64,000 nt of DNA from Lateolabrax maculatus. Lineage: Eukaryota > Chordata > Actinopteri > Acropomatiformes > Lateolabracidae. The notes under the pieces are model-generated. The model ran no database searches and was not told the DNA's origin. It saw only the letters and a program-made list of their open reading frames with translations. The stretch spans positions 25,989,501-26,053,500 of the forward strand of contig CM062196.1 of NCBI GenBank assembly GCA_031216445.1. Direction: 5' to 3'. Shown here in pieces: positions 34,051 through 47,019 of this stretch. Position 1 is the first letter of the stretch, and each line of letters begins with the position of its first letter. The translations under genes and the position numbers were made by a program.

Positions 34051-34204
34051 AACCCCCCTTCTGCCAGCAGAATCAGGTGGGGCTGCATCTTTCCACAACT
34101 GAAAATCCAACAATCACACCCACTTTATGCAGTGATGTGAGCTTTAACATCTCTCAAGCTCCCTTTTTTCATTCTTTACACATCTACTTGTGTGTGAACG
34201 ACCG

Positions 34205-34465
34205 AGTGCAACACCATGGTAAATGGACTGTATTTTTATAGCGCTTTTCTAGTCTACTGACCACTCAAAGCGCTTTACAAAAAGCCTTCATTCACCCATT
34301 CACACACTGATGGCAGAGGCTGCCGTGCAAGGTGCCAACTGCTCATCAGGAGCAGTTAGGGGTTCAGTGTCTTGCTCAAGGACACTTCGACACTTTCTCT
34401 GGAGGAGCCAGGGATTGACCCAGGAATCTTCCAATTACTGGACGACCGTTCTACCTCCTGAGCCT
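34205..34465 (-). mobile_element. tRNA-derived SINE
   Basis: On the minus strand the head reads GGCTCAGGAGGTAGAACGG (A-box-like, 34464-34446) followed by GGGTCAATCCC (B-box-like, 34421-34411), the internal RNA polymerase III promoter of tRNA-derived SINEs. The body ends near 34205 with the complement of TAAATGGACTGTATTTTTAT and AGCGCTTTTCTAGTCTACTG, strings recurrent in teleost genomes. The target duplication is not clear. Confidence 0.7.
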
Positions 34466-36480
34466 TTGAGGAAAAGTCTCAAAGTGTGCAATGTTATGTT
34501 ATGTTTGTATGATTCCTCAAGGTGAGACAAAGATATGTAAAAGATACAGAGTTCTAGCTCTATTTTAAATGGCTCCAAAAATGACTGAATATATATAACT
34601 GAATATGACTGTTGGAGAGTACTATCAATACTTTTCTGAAAAAGGAACAAAACTATTGTTTCAGTGCTTGAGACTATCAAGTCGCCCCACCAATTGTACA
34701 CTGGACGCACAAAGGTAAGATTCGCAACACAGGATTCATCTAACAAGTTCTGAAATTTTGTTGGGTTTAACATATTAGATTGGACGCCATGAGATACTGC
34801 TTCACAGGGACACCTCTTATCTGAAGGCAAGTGCTACAGTAGGGAAGTCGACTACAAAATAAAGAAATTGAAAATAAACTGAGGTGTGATGCCAGGCTAA
34901 CGTGGTTAGGTTTAGGAAAAGATCATGGTTTAGGTTAAAATTGTACATTTGTTAAGTTACACGCATGACGTATGTTCTTTAAGTACCATAACTTTAAATA
35001 AATCAATGTTGATACATTTTGCTTTACACAGGACATGAACAGCAGTCTCCTGGGTGAGAGCACTGTGTTTAACCCATCTATCCACTGTAATAAGCTGCTT
35101 ACACAGATGACCTGTAAGGGGTTAAACAATTGACTGCTGTTGTTGTTTTCGGTATAACGATGGGCTAGCCTTTAAGTGTGGTCTTTCAACAGATAGAAAC
35201 ACCTTGGAAGATGTGGTTGGACAACTCCTGATTCAGTTGAAGCATACCTTAAATGCTGAAGATCTGGGATTATAGTGACATTGAAGTCTGACAGGACAAA
35301 AAACAGTCCGACAATCAGACTGCTTGGAAACAGACCAAAAGTTTATCCAGATTTCCCTGGGGGTTTGTGGACGACTGCTCATGTTTCTTGACCCATCTGA
35401 CTCCTTTGTAGTGATGTCACCATGTTGCCATAATTCATAAGCAACAATTACGATCAATTCATAATTTAAATAATTTTTAAAGCAAAATTTTGTCAAATGT
35501 GAATATTTGCCTCTTGTCTCTGTTTTACATCATTGTATATTCAATATTTGGGGCATTTTGGACTGTTAGTTAGACAAAACAAAACATCAAAAAATGTAAA
35601 GTTGGGTTCCAGGAAACTGTCAATTCGGATAAAAGAGGAGGATGGATCTCTTCCAGGACAGAACAGACCAAAAATCATACAATATACAAATTATAATGAC
35701 AACATTACAACATGTAGATTGTAAAAGAAATTGAAAAATGTGGCTGCAGTAGGGCATTGAGCAACTTTGGTGTAGCCAAACAGATAGGTATGGAGCCACA
35801 GGACCTCCTCTCCACCAGGAAGACCTGGAGGAGGACAGGCCACAGAGAGAGAGCGAGAGAGAGACGGGGGGGGGGGACTCACACAGTTTGTGGGCTTGTG
35901 AGAACAAAAACAAACATTGTTAAGGAAAGGAGCGGTTCAAGCTTTCAAACATTAAATAGAGCAATTGATTAATCAAGAAATTAATTATTTTATTCTTCGT
36001 AAAAGTCTTTTTAGTATTGTCCTTTAAAAGGGGCTCATGAATGTAGTGTTAGGCCTACATATGATTCAAATCACAAAGAGCAACAATCAGTACAAATTGG
36101 GTGTTTTAAGTGCAGAGACAGTCCTGTGCAGGGTTACAAACCATGCTGAAAGAGCAGTGCTCTGTTCAAACACCACACAGTCTTTAAGCTCAGCTAAAAC
36201 ACCTTAGAAACACAGGGTTTCATGACTGCATACACAACACTGTACCGATCTTATATCAGCCTGGCTTACAGTGTGCCGAGGGAAAGTATCAGTTGTCCGA
36301 GGCTTATCGGAGTAATGTGTTCCTGCTACAGGCCTTGATTTCTTATTGGAAACAGACGGGACTTTCTCCCTCCGTCAAAGTTATTGCAGCCTGTTTGGGG
36401 ATAAAGTGGCTCTCCTCAGCGCACATAGTTTATGTCTTTGTTAAACTTCTTGGAAACACCTGCTTTGACTTCTCTACTTT
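34466..36480. other. Intergenic DNA, no supported gene
   Basis: It contains another dispersed-repeat copy at about 35335-35475 (CTTGACCCATCTGACTCC, TAGTGATGTCACC) and an 11-base G run near 35866-35876. No coding sequence is supported. Confidence 0.5.
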
Positions 36481-36860
36481 CCTCTGCACGGCAGGAAAGC
36501 CGTGATGTTGTGAGAGAGAGAGCCGAGGCTCAGCGGCGCTGGAGCAGAGAGTGAGAGTCGGACACAGAGAGTGGGCTTTTGCCTCAGCTTATATAGGCGG
36601 GTTATTTTTAAACCCACACCCCCTTCCTTGTTCCTTATTACTGCACTTCCTCTCCCGCTCGCTCAGGAAGCCCACTTGGCCGGGTTTCCTGCCGGCACGG
36701 CGTGCCGACTCTGAGGGAACCGAGAGCGATAGCGCTGAGAGGGTCAGGCACTGGGGGCGAGAGACATAGGAACAGGGAGGTGGGGGGCTGGCACTTGTTC
36801 AGAGTCTGACATGCGAAGGCCTGGGCCTCTTCCAGCCCTTGTTAAAGGGTCCCTCTGGAA
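36481..36860. promoter_or_regulatory. GC-rich candidate enhancer or promoter about 10 kb upstream of klf2
   Basis: A GC- and CpG-enriched island in AT-rich DNA. It holds a perfect MEF2 consensus TTATTTTTAA (36602-36611), a CArG-like CTTATATAGG (36588-36597), a CACCC-type run (36615-36623) and several GGAA/TTCC ETS cores (36646-36650, 36664-36670, 36685-36691). This combination suits an endothelial or muscle regulatory element. No open frame here looks coding. Functional assignment to klf2 is inference. Confidence 0.4.
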
Positions 36861-36867
36861 TACCTCA

Positions 36868-36901
36868 GAGAGAGAGGGAGAGAGAGAGAGAGAGAGAGAG
36901 C
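36868..36901. repeat. (GA)n microsatellite
   Basis: GA-rich run immediately right of the GC-rich island, with one interruption. Confidence 0.85.
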
Positions 36902-39900
36902 AATGAACACAGAGAGAAACACAGAGACAGAGCAGGTCAGGTCTGAGAGGAGATGAGAGAGATGTGAAACAGTGATATAGATGAAACAATGACTTGTTAC
37001 TTTGATTTATAGATTTTAGACCAACTTGCTGACATCAGCGTTTTAAAACTTTTCACAGTTTTTTAAACCTTAAACATCAGCATATTGAGAGAACGTTGAC
37101 ATGAGGCTGATGATATTCTAAATTTTTCTTATTGTTAACAAATCCAATAAAAGGCCATTTGTTATTCATCTGTGCTTGCTGACTATGAAACAAATATGGA
37201 ATAATGCTAGCTTTATTCTTTCATTTAAACAGGTAGTTTCATTTGGACCAACAGACAGTCCAAAATTCAACAGACATTTTCACTATGTATTTTTTTATTT
37301 AATTATACTATTAGAAAGCTAACCTCCTCTTAATGTATTTTTATGCATACCAAAATGCTGGCTAAAGTTGAGTTTAAAGGACTCCAGATAGATGCTTAAA
37401 TTCCACATAGTGATGAATTCACCAGATGTAAAGGATTGTGTTTGATAATGTCTTATAGTCATGCCACTAAATGAATAAATGAACATTTATAAACATGCCA
37501 TGACAATACAATTACAATTACTGTGTTAATATGGAGGCAAAACTCGTATAGTTGACATAACAAATGACATTGTGATGGAGTTCATGTGTACTTGAAAGGT
37601 TAATTAGTTACAGTGCAACACATTAAATCTCAATTATTGGCTTTATTTGACATTGTGGGAGTAGAAATCAGTTCATGTAATTAGTGCTTCAGGTGCAGTT
37701 CTTATAGTGTACCTGAGTAGACAGCCAATCGAATAGTTGACTGAGTTACTTGCTTTTCTAACAGCAGTTTTCCTTCTTCTCCAACCGCTGTCTTCAGCTG
37801 GGTGGGTCAAACTAGCACCTCTGCTGCAGTAGTTGAGAGGTTAGTGCCTTGCTCAAGTGCAGCATGAATCATTTACACTCCCCCACTGTTTCGCTGCAGG
37901 TAAACTATCAACCTTTATGGCTGCAAGTCTGACTTTTTAACCCCAGGCTTCAGCTGTTCTATGTCTAACTATTTCCATTTTTGTGACCATACAAGTAAAG
38001 ACACACAGCCATGTCATTTATATACAGTATGTACACTATTGCATCCCATGACATCACACTTAATGAATAACACAACGTGTTATGACCAGCTTTATAGTAA
38101 CCTATGAGTCTGATACTGATGTGTAATGGCATTGCTATCAAGAGCGTTTTACTTATTTTCACATATTACACCACGGTATGATGATGACAATACACTCATT
38201 AGGGAGGATTATAACATCTTATGTGAACAGAATGTCAAGTAATGTGTGAGCACGAACTCCACAGTTGAAATGGGACTGGAGGAGAAAACAGAAATCAGAG
38301 GAACTCTGGTAGGAAAAGGAGGGGGAGGATTCCATGCATAGCTGCGGGCCTAGTTGGACTGAGCTGCACTCCTGTTGCAGTGGAGAACTGGAGCTTATAG
38401 GGAATCTGGAGAGTACAGTACAATTTAGTGAGAAACATAAAGAGGCATCATTTTTAAAGTAGAGTTTAGTTTAAAAAAGTATAATCTTGTAGACACAACA
38501 CATACTGACATCAGAGCTTTCTGTATTTAAAGTGACTGCAGACAGTCCCACTGAGTTCTTCATTACTTAAAGAACTTAAAGAACATAATCATAATATAAA
38601 AGTAAAGTCATTTGGACAAGAGTTACACTTCTGTGGTCAGACTATAGTTAAGTTTAGGCAACCAAAAAGATTGAGATTTGGGTAACATTGTGGTCATGGT
38701 GGAAAGAAACCAATGTTAACTGTTGGTATGCGCAGGATGCGGGATTTGGATTTGGAAAAGAAATGAGACCGCTGTTCGTTTCCCATGTGAAACCAAAAGT
38801 CAACATTGACACATTCCTGTACATCAAAATGTTTGTCACCAGGCTTTATTTTGAAAGTTTAACCAGACGTTACCTATCTATTATTTTGAAAGTCTATGTG
38901 TTGCATATTTATTATTGCTAAATTGACCGCGGAGCCCTGTGCATTGAAAAATGGCACTAAAAGTGCACCTAGTGTGTTAAAAAGTAAAGCCAAGGGGCCC
39001 TGGGGCCCTGACCAAGGTACTGTATTTGACGAGTTGGGAGTGAGAATACGCTGTAAAAACATGAGATTACAGTGCTCCCTCCCTAATCAACTAACACTGA
39101 TAACCAAAACACAGAAAATACATACCCACAAAATAGAACCACAGATTCAGAAAAAACTGTTTAAAAAAACATTCAAACAACAACATTAATAGCGAACTAA
39201 ACATTAAACCAAATTAACATCCCGGTCTATGTCATCCTTACAATGTTTTGGTTGTATTCTTGTATCCCCTGTGGGATAAAAGAGAGAGAATTTATTTATA
39301 CACTCATGTTCATAACATGAGGTATCTGTATTGTCTATCAAAAATCCCATATCTTATCTCTTTGAATTTATTAGAAAAAAAAAAAAATAAGGATGGGAGG
39401 CAATAATACAATTACAGTTCCTGTGTTTACTTATTTTAGTTCAATTATTTATTTAGGATTAGTTATTACCAACATAGAGTAGTAACAACTACTCTTCCTG
39501 GGGTCCACACAAAGGCAAGAAAAGTTAAGACATTCAAACACCACATACTTAACATTTGTATTGATCTAGTGGGGGACTTGAAGATGAGCAAAAAAGTATT
39601 TTTTGTGGAAAACAGAAAGTATTTTGAACTTGTGCAAAGGACATAACAACACTATTATCATCAACCAAGTCTCCCATCACTCCTACTCCTCTGTCATACC
39701 AACAGCAAAGTTGGTAAAGTTCTGATTTAGTTTAACTGCTGCTCACAGTGGTTCCGTGTTGCGTGTTTTCTGCAGAAAAGTGGTAACATTTTCAACAATT
39801 ACTACAATCTGACCATGTTTTGAAGAAATATCATTTGGATTGAACAAAAATGAAAACTCTGTGGGTGCCTTGGAGCAGATGTGTTACCAGCTGAACTGAG

Positions 39901-41916
39901 CACAGTGCTTGTTGGGGGGGAAGCTGGTGAAGGATCACTTTCTTGTTGCTGGCATTCACGTCCTGACACAGACCTGCAATTATATCATATCATGGAATGT
40001 TGAGATGAGTATTCCAAACAGGATGAGTAAAACATAATCAACTTTCTGTGGAATATAGGAGAATTTAATATTAAGTCTAAAAGAGAAGTATTTCACAACT
40101 TGTTTCATACATTCATCAACTGGTTTTTGGCACTATGGGAGTGTATAAGTTAAGGGAAATCATGGAAAAATCCCCCAATTTTACTGTGGTTTGAGACCTG
40201 AATATCATCAGTGTAAATCATTTGCCTGAACCTGTTTACAATAGAACACAGCAGTGTTCTAGTTCCAAGGACATGTATGAAAGTTAATGTTGCAAGTGTT
40301 GCATCTGTAAGTCAATATTGTTCATATGTCTGTGATTAAAACTTTCATGGCTGTGGGCATTCCATTAGCCAGTTAAAACTGACTGATAAAAGCTGTATTC
40401 TTTAACCACACTGGCTTGTTAGTGACTTTATTAGTTTTCAGATGTGTAGAAGTGGGAAACGCAGCAGCAAGCAGTAGTTCAAAGCAACTCTTCAACTGAC
40501 CTGAAAACCCAACATTAGCCATTATCAGTTGCTTCTTGAAGTTGACGGCATACAAAAACCCAAACACAAACACCTCTTGTAGCAGTTGGTGGTCATGTAA
40601 AAAGTCGAGTTTTACAATATTATCTGTTAAAAAGAGAGTTTTTATGAGGGATTTAATGAAAGCGCTCGGGGCAGTGGAGAGTTGTGAGGTCACTGCTCCG
40701 CAGCTAGTGGATAATTGGTGTGATTGTTTGTGTGTGTTGTACAGGCGTTTGTGAAAGCAGCAGAGGTGGTATTGGCTATCAACATCATTTGAGTTTTAAA
40801 AACCTGGGTACTGTTTCAACCATGTCTGTATATTTGTGTCCATGTTTGTGTGTGTGTGTGTGTGCACGCATGCATGCATGCCTGCATGCAATTACCAACT
40901 ATTGACCATCAACTGGGCAAAGCAGGTAACTGCTCCAGGGCCCCAGACCTTCTTGGCCCCAGAAAGTCCCAAGTTTGCTGTATGTTCACTATAAGGAACT
41001 CTTTTTCCACAAGCAAGTCCAGAAAACTGAAAATGTGTGTGTGCATGTGTGTGCACATACGTGTATATGTGTTGACTACATGTGGATCCTATTGGCTGAG
41101 TTATACACCAGAGAGAAAAAAGTCATTTATTAGCTGTTAACACTCCACCAGTAACATCACACACCCACATACGCACTCTGAAAGCCCAAACACACACACA
41201 TAGACACAAGCTGCCCAAGAGTAATTGAATGTTTTCATTCTCCAACTAAAGGTGAAGAGTAACAACTTTTTTCTGGCTTCATGAAAACAGACCTCGTTTT
41301 CACTCTTTGTCTTGTTTCCTCTCTTGTTTTCTTTAGTTGCCTGTCAACAGTGACTAAAACAGCACTGGACCCCACTGTAGAAGAAACTTACTCAAGGAAG
41401 TATACTTGCAAATGCAATAGGGCTGTCTGAGAGTATTATTAGTTGTTTTTAATGTCTATTGATAACCACACATGACACTGCGCCTTACCGTAATGGCTTG
41501 AAATAGTTACTGTGTGGCAGACCACTCAGCAGAATTGTGAATTGGGTTGAGTTGGATTAATTTATGCAGCTCACTCACTAGACAGAATATTGATATTTAA
41601 TGATTCCGCAAAACCACAAATTATGTTTAATTATGCTTTTGACCATTAAATGCCAATGTTTGGGCATTTTAGTATTATTATTAAGGGTTGGTGGAGACAA
41701 AAACAGAGCTAAAAAGATGAAAAGCTAATTTGTCACAAATTAATGTTAATGTTTCTCTGTGTCTACTGGATGTAAAGTTTGCTGACATGTTTGCGATAAC
41801 AACTTGGTTGATAAAATGTTGTGTTTACAGATTTTTCTGCTGCCCACAGATGGACAGAAAAAAATGCAGTTTAGGGAAAGACTGTGGTTGATTATCGATC
41901 TGTGGAGGGAAGCACT
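36902..41916. other. Intergenic DNA, no supported gene
   Basis: AT-rich. A decayed SINE-like block near 37780-37960 resembles the SINE at 34205-34465 (GTGCCTTGCTCAAG). Alternating GTGT/GCATGC runs lie at 40846-40890. No exon is supported. Confidence 0.5.
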
Positions 41917-42354
41917 ACCCTGGGAACTAGACGATCTGTGAGCTCATGTTTCATTTGCTCTGGCAGATACATCTGGCCCCTCTCCCATTCAAACTGATTT
42001 CTCTGCTGATTTCTTAGGATAACCAATCACAAGCGTTTATCTAGTAGGAGGCAGGTTTAATACGATGACTGACGGAGACGAGCGCCATTCAGGTATCTTT
42101 ATAAATATCCAATATTGTGCTCCTGTTCAGCGGCCGGTTACAGCGGCAGTATTAAATGGACCCGACAATACATTTTCTCTAAAAGAACAAACATATGCAC
42201 TTAAACTTTATGTTGATAAGAAATATGTGATATGAACTTCTGACAGGACGTACCATCCAACAGAACGGTGTTTCATTGCTCTGATTGGTTGTCTCCGCCC
42301 GTCGATAACGCCCCTTGGAAATCAAAAATTAACTGAGAGGGCAATGCCAGGCTA
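41917..42354 (-). mobile_element. MITE-like family copy 1 (inverted)
   Basis: About 438 bp, first of six related copies. It shares CCATCCAACAGAACGG, GCTCTGATTGGTTGTCTCC and GCCCCTTGGAAATC with the others. The outer ends are approximate inverted repeats (CCCTGGGAACTAGAC left; GCAATGCCAGGCTA right). Non-coding. Confidence 0.7.
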
Positions 42355-44035
42355 GGGTAGCACAAACAATCCAGCATGAAAATCAGACATGCTATGTGCT
42401 CCATTTAGCACCCTGACCTCAATAACTTTGTTATCACCACATTAGGAGCCCTGTACTACCTGCATCGGCACTGAATATTGCCTCTGGGTGTAAATAGTGT
42501 GCTGCTGTGTGGGTGTCGGTGGCAAAAAAAACACAAGCGGCACACATCACCCAGCAGTGCTTGGTCCGCCAGAGCAAACACAACAGACTTGCTCTTCAAC
42601 TCACTTGTGTGTGACGCAAACAACAAACAAAGAAAAGATTGATGATTAAAGATGACGAAACTTCAAAAACAAGTGCATATCCAAAGAAAAAGAAACAAAT
42701 TTGACGTTCAGATGAAGGCAGTCAAAAAAGTCAGGGAGGACACTGTTTGGATCTCTGGTAAGTGAGGTACAAAAACACACCTGCAATTACCCCTTACCAT
42801 AGGTCCTGCCAAAGAGAACGAAAAGGAGGTCTTCCTTGCTACATAGAGGTAGCAAATCAGAAAATGCTATTAATTTGTAATGACCCAGTGAGTTGTTTGG
42901 GAAAGCATTCACAAACTAATATCGATCTACTGATATGGGCACTTAATCAGAAAACGCTAATATATTGTTTTGGAAGACAAATACCTGTTTTTTCATTAGG
43001 CACAAGGAGTTCATCAACGTATTTCCTAGGGAGACTGTTGCTGACTTATACATTGATAATGAATATGTCAGCTCAGCTCAATATTTTTGTACCTTCCCTG
43101 GGTCCAGAATCCTGGGACTGCCAGGCAGTATACACACATATAGTTTATACACACACAGTTTCTGAGCCTGGTTTTAATTGTACCAGGAGGACCTGGAGAG
43201 CTGGAGAGCAGTAGGGCAGAGTGTCCAGAGGCTGTTAGAAGGGAAGATTATAAGGTTGAGTTGAAATTTTCTGGAGCTGAACCTAAGTTGGAAGCATTTG
43301 GGTAAACTCTAACAGCCTAGACAATCTCTCACCCTCTTTCTCTTTCTTTCTCTCTCCTTCTCTCCAACCCTTTCTTTCCCTCTCTCTTTCTGAAGATGCC
43401 AAAGCCACAGGATTGCTGTTGAGATGGCCTGCCAGAAACCCAGTCTCCCTTTTTATTGAAGGACAGGAATTGCAGAGTGAATTCTTACAATGTACGGCTG
43501 ACTTTTTGGCAAAGAAAAAAAGAGACAAAAGAAAGGAAAGGAGGACAAGGGAGGGAGAGATAATGTAGAATCAGAGACAGAATGAGGAGCTATCAAACAG
43601 ACACAGATCAAGACAGAAACAGGCAGAGATTGCTAGGACCACAGGATTTCCATGCACAACTCTTAACCACAAACTCAGTCACACTCTAACATGTCTCCTT
43701 AAACTGTGCCAGCTGTCCAAATAGTCTGTCCTGGCTGCAGAACAGGTTCTCCACTGTACTCCCACTTTGAACTCCCTGTTGTACCAACAGTGCCCTTACT
43801 GCTCTCCAGCATTTTCAAACCTGGAATACCAAGGTTCCCAAACCACAAATTACTGAAGCATTCCTGTGATGGATTCTTCAACCCGGGCCTTTTAGAAAGT
43901 CATTCATGCCATCATTTATGACATTGAAATTTTGCATACTTTTCTCTTTGAGAGTTTTTCTGCAGACAGTTTTACTGGAACCAAGGCAACCTTGCTGAAT
44001 CAAAGGTACAGTAAGTCCTAAATGAAGGAAGCTGG
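42355..44035. other. Intergenic DNA, no supported gene
   Basis: It contains a 150-codon frame (42762-43214, +) with no recognisable domain or splice partner, which I do not call. CT-rich simple DNA lies at about 43320-43392. Confidence 0.5.
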
Positions 44036-44420
44036 TCAACAGAAATGGCTGTATTTCTTAAAGAAACTTAAGAAAACAAACTTTGCTCGCCAAGTTCTTC
44101 TCAACTTTTACAGAGGAGTAATAGAAAGCATCCTGAGTGGAAACATCACAAATTGGCACGACCCAGGACAGGAGGGCTCTGCAGCAGGTGATTAAAACTG
44201 CCCAGTATATCATTGGTACCCATCTACAGAGCATCAGTGATATTGGTCAGGTGAGGTGCCTGCAAAGCTAAAAGGATATTAAAAGACCAAACCCACCCCA
44301 GCCACAGCCTGTTCACCCTGCTGCCATCTGGTAAGAGATACAGAAGTATCTGCTGCTGCACTATCAGACTGCAGAGAAGCTTCTTTCCTCAGACTCTTCA
44401 ACTCATCCTCCACACTCCCC
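44036..44420 (+). mobile_element. LINE 3' fragment, L2/CR1-like (decayed)
   Basis: The translation contains NFYRGVIESILSGNITNWH followed in another frame by ALQQVIKTAQYIIGTHL, and then recognisable but frame-broken DNA for the LFTLLPSG block. This order is typical of the end of fish L2/CR1 reverse transcriptases. Stops and frameshifts are frequent. No catalytic core is present. Confidence 0.75.
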
Positions 44421-45359
44421 TACAAATAATAGTTTGTTGTTTTTTTGTAGCAAATGGGACTAAAACTTGCATCTTGTTGTGTACCTTGTACTTTGCAATA
44501 GGTTTTTACAAAAATCTCTCAACCCTCCTGCAAAACAGCTCACTTAGAGGTTAGATTTGGAAAGCATTTTCTGAAATCAGCAGAGGTTGAATGTTGTTCC
44601 TTGGTGTAAAATGGGCATATGTGTCAAGTCAAGTCACTAATTCCAATGAGACCCCATTCCCAACTGGTATAAATATGTGAGAAAACTATCTTGTAATTAC
44701 AAGAAAACTACCTCGTATTTGGGTTTTTTTTGTCAACAGCAAAGCACAGCATATTTAGTTTTCAGGGGTTGACTAAAAGCCCTCTGACCTGCAGTTCAGC
44801 TCTTTCTGACACAGATGTTACAGCACAGCAGGAACTTTTTCTTTGCATTTGAAGCTATTGCAACACAGAGTATGTGGTAAGAGGTTAAAAGAAGATTGTA
44901 GCCTATGTTGAGACAACTGTATTCTCTATGACTTATGCGCATGTGGAAAAGCTTTGCAAAGCAAAAACACATTTTGGGTGAAATGCAAGATCAGATTACA
45001 TTCTTCTTCAAAGAAAATGAGAGATTTAATTGGTTATTCCAGTTGAAGTATGGTTGAGACAATTAAAATCATTTGGTTAAAGGATAATTTCACTTTATCA
45101 CAACTTGTGTTTTATTTACAGAATTTTGGCCATCATAATATTACACTCACATTAGTAGCCAAATTGCTTTAAACATCCATCACAGGTCACAGTTTTCTGG
45201 CTTCAACTTTCACCCACCATTCTTGCTGTACTTGTGTGCACAATTTTCCTGTGCAATGAGGGATTGTTAGTGACATTTTAGTTGCACTCACTTTCAATTT
45301 GAACTCCAAATGAAGCAGTTTAGATAGTCAGGATAAACTGTTGGTTTTGCATAGAACTT
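44421..45359. other. Intergenic DNA, no supported gene
   Basis: AT-rich; nothing recognisable. Confidence 0.5.
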
Positions 45360-45802
45360 TAGCCTGGCATCACCAGACTAATTCGCAAATGTGTATTAGT
45401 CTGGAACCTCTCAGTTCAATTTCGATTTCCAAGTGGTGTTATCAAGAGGTGGAGACCACCAATTAGTGCAACGAAACACCGTCCTGTTGGACGGTACGTC
45501 CTGTCAGAAGTTCGACAAACACATATTTCTTATCAACAGAAAGTTTAAGTGCAGTTGTTTGTTCTTCTTTTAGAGAGAATTTACCGTCCAGTCTGTTTAA
45601 TACTGTGGAATGTTCCACATTGGAGGCAGCCATCTTGGTTATTTATGAAGATTTCTGTCCTATTAAATCGGCCCCATATTAGATAAACGGTAGTGATTTG
45701 TTCGCCACCTTCCAGTTCTGGTGGTAATCTTTCAGAATGGGAGGGGGGCCAGACGTATCTACCAGAGCAAATAAAACAAATAAAAAAACGGTTCCGAGAC
45801 TA
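45360..45802 (+). mobile_element. MITE-like family copy 2
   Basis: It starts TAGCCTGGCATCACCAGACT and ends near GGTTCCGAGACTA. It shares the internal GGACGGTACGTCCTGTCAGA and ACCGTCCAGTCTGTTTAATA blocks with the family. About 443 bp, non-coding, with TA at both outer edges. Confidence 0.75.
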
Positions 45803-45804
45803 GT

Positions 45805-45925
45805 ACAATGTGTCTGAAGGTTTGGCTGCCCGTGTTTTTTGACCCATCAGGGTTCTTTTTAGTGATGTCACTGTGCTTAGCAATTACTCTGGTGAGCACA
45901 ATGATCAATTGTATGCTACTGAGCC
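45805..45925 (+). repeat. Dispersed repeat copy (TTTTTAGTGATGTCACTG family)
   Basis: It contains TTGACCCATCAGGGTTC and TTTTTAGTGATGTCACTG and directly abuts MITE copy 2. Confidence 0.55.
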
Positions 45926-46949
45926 ACTTATCAATATGCTCCTGAGTCAAAGCTACTTGGAGTCTAGACACTGATGGGGGTGGTGGCACTGGGCTTTTTA
46001 AGAGCTCAAACCTGGGCGTTGTGTGATGAAAGTGGAGGTGAATGGGGTGGAGGAGGATCACAACGACCCACTGACAATGGAGGCCAAGAAACATAACTCT
46101 CATGTACAAAACATAGTTCATGTTCACTAGGAAAGCAAGAAATGCACAGGCAAATTTGATGTTATAAAACAGCATTTCACAAAGTATATAAAGTTTCTCT
46201 TAACTCAAAAGAAAAAAAAAACAACACAATTTTTTAAAGCAGTCTAGTGACTTTTGGTTACTGTTAACTGTATTTGTAAGATTGTCAATACAATTTTAGA
46301 AAGCAGAGTGTGTGTTCTTTAATAGTGTAAATGGTGAAATTAGTTAACAATGTGTTCACAAACATCTGCTGCTAGTCTTGGTGGGTAAGAGACTTTAGAC
46401 TGTGTCCCTGCTTCCTTATTTTGAGTGGTAATACAGTCAATCACACATTCTTTATACCATTAAACAAACAAATCCAAAATGGGATTCTGAGATTTGTTGG
46501 TTTGTGTTTAGAAAAGCCCAAAAGTCAGACAGATAATGTATGAAGGTATCCATGTACCAGCACCAACAAGTTGGTTTGAGCAGGTGGACACACACGTGAA
46601 CATAATCCACCGAAAACAGTGTTTCTGCCTTCACAATCTGCATGTATCACTGTATTTTATTTATGTATTTAGTATTATCATTTATAATGATAAAAGTACG
46701 TAATTAATGTGTTTGTGTTGATATTATACACTGCGCTCTTTGGAACAGCTGTCTGGAAGAGATGTGTTGTTGCCACACAAACACACAGTGGTTTTGGAAT
46801 AAATATAGACACCTTTCCATGAATGTTGTGAATTGAAACCCAAATTTCAAGCTTTCAGCAAGAGTTAGGATTATTTTCTTTAGGATTAACTATTAAGCCT
46901 TACTTGAAACTGTACAAAACAGTGTGATTTTGATTGTTTGATATCTTTT

Positions 46950-46981
46950 CCAAATGTGATTTCTCATAAAATCACATTTGG
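46950..46981. repeat. Perfect 13-bp hairpin
   Basis: CCAAATGTGATTT (46950-46962) and AAATCACATTTGG (46969-46981) are perfect complements around a 6-nt CTCATA loop. A CA microsatellite starts 7 bp downstream. Confidence 0.9.
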
Positions 46982-46987
46982 ACAGGT

Positions 46988-47014
<27 letters not shown>
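46988..47014. repeat. (CA)n microsatellite
   Basis: CA run followed by ACACACGTGTGTG, itself palindromic. Confidence 0.9.

Positions 47015-47019
<5 letters not shown>

Noticed and set aside
40846..40890. Regularly spaced short repeats considered as an array
   Set aside because: Simple alternating GT and GCATGC DNA; there are no spacers or direct-repeat units, and a CRISPR array is not expected in a vertebrate genome.
42762..43214. 150-codon + strand frame
   Set aside because: Length alone is not evidence. There is no domain, no codon bias, a non-ATG start, and no splice partner.
45759..46175. 138-codon minus-strand frame
   Set aside because: It overlaps the end of a MITE copy and a dispersed repeat and has no domain.
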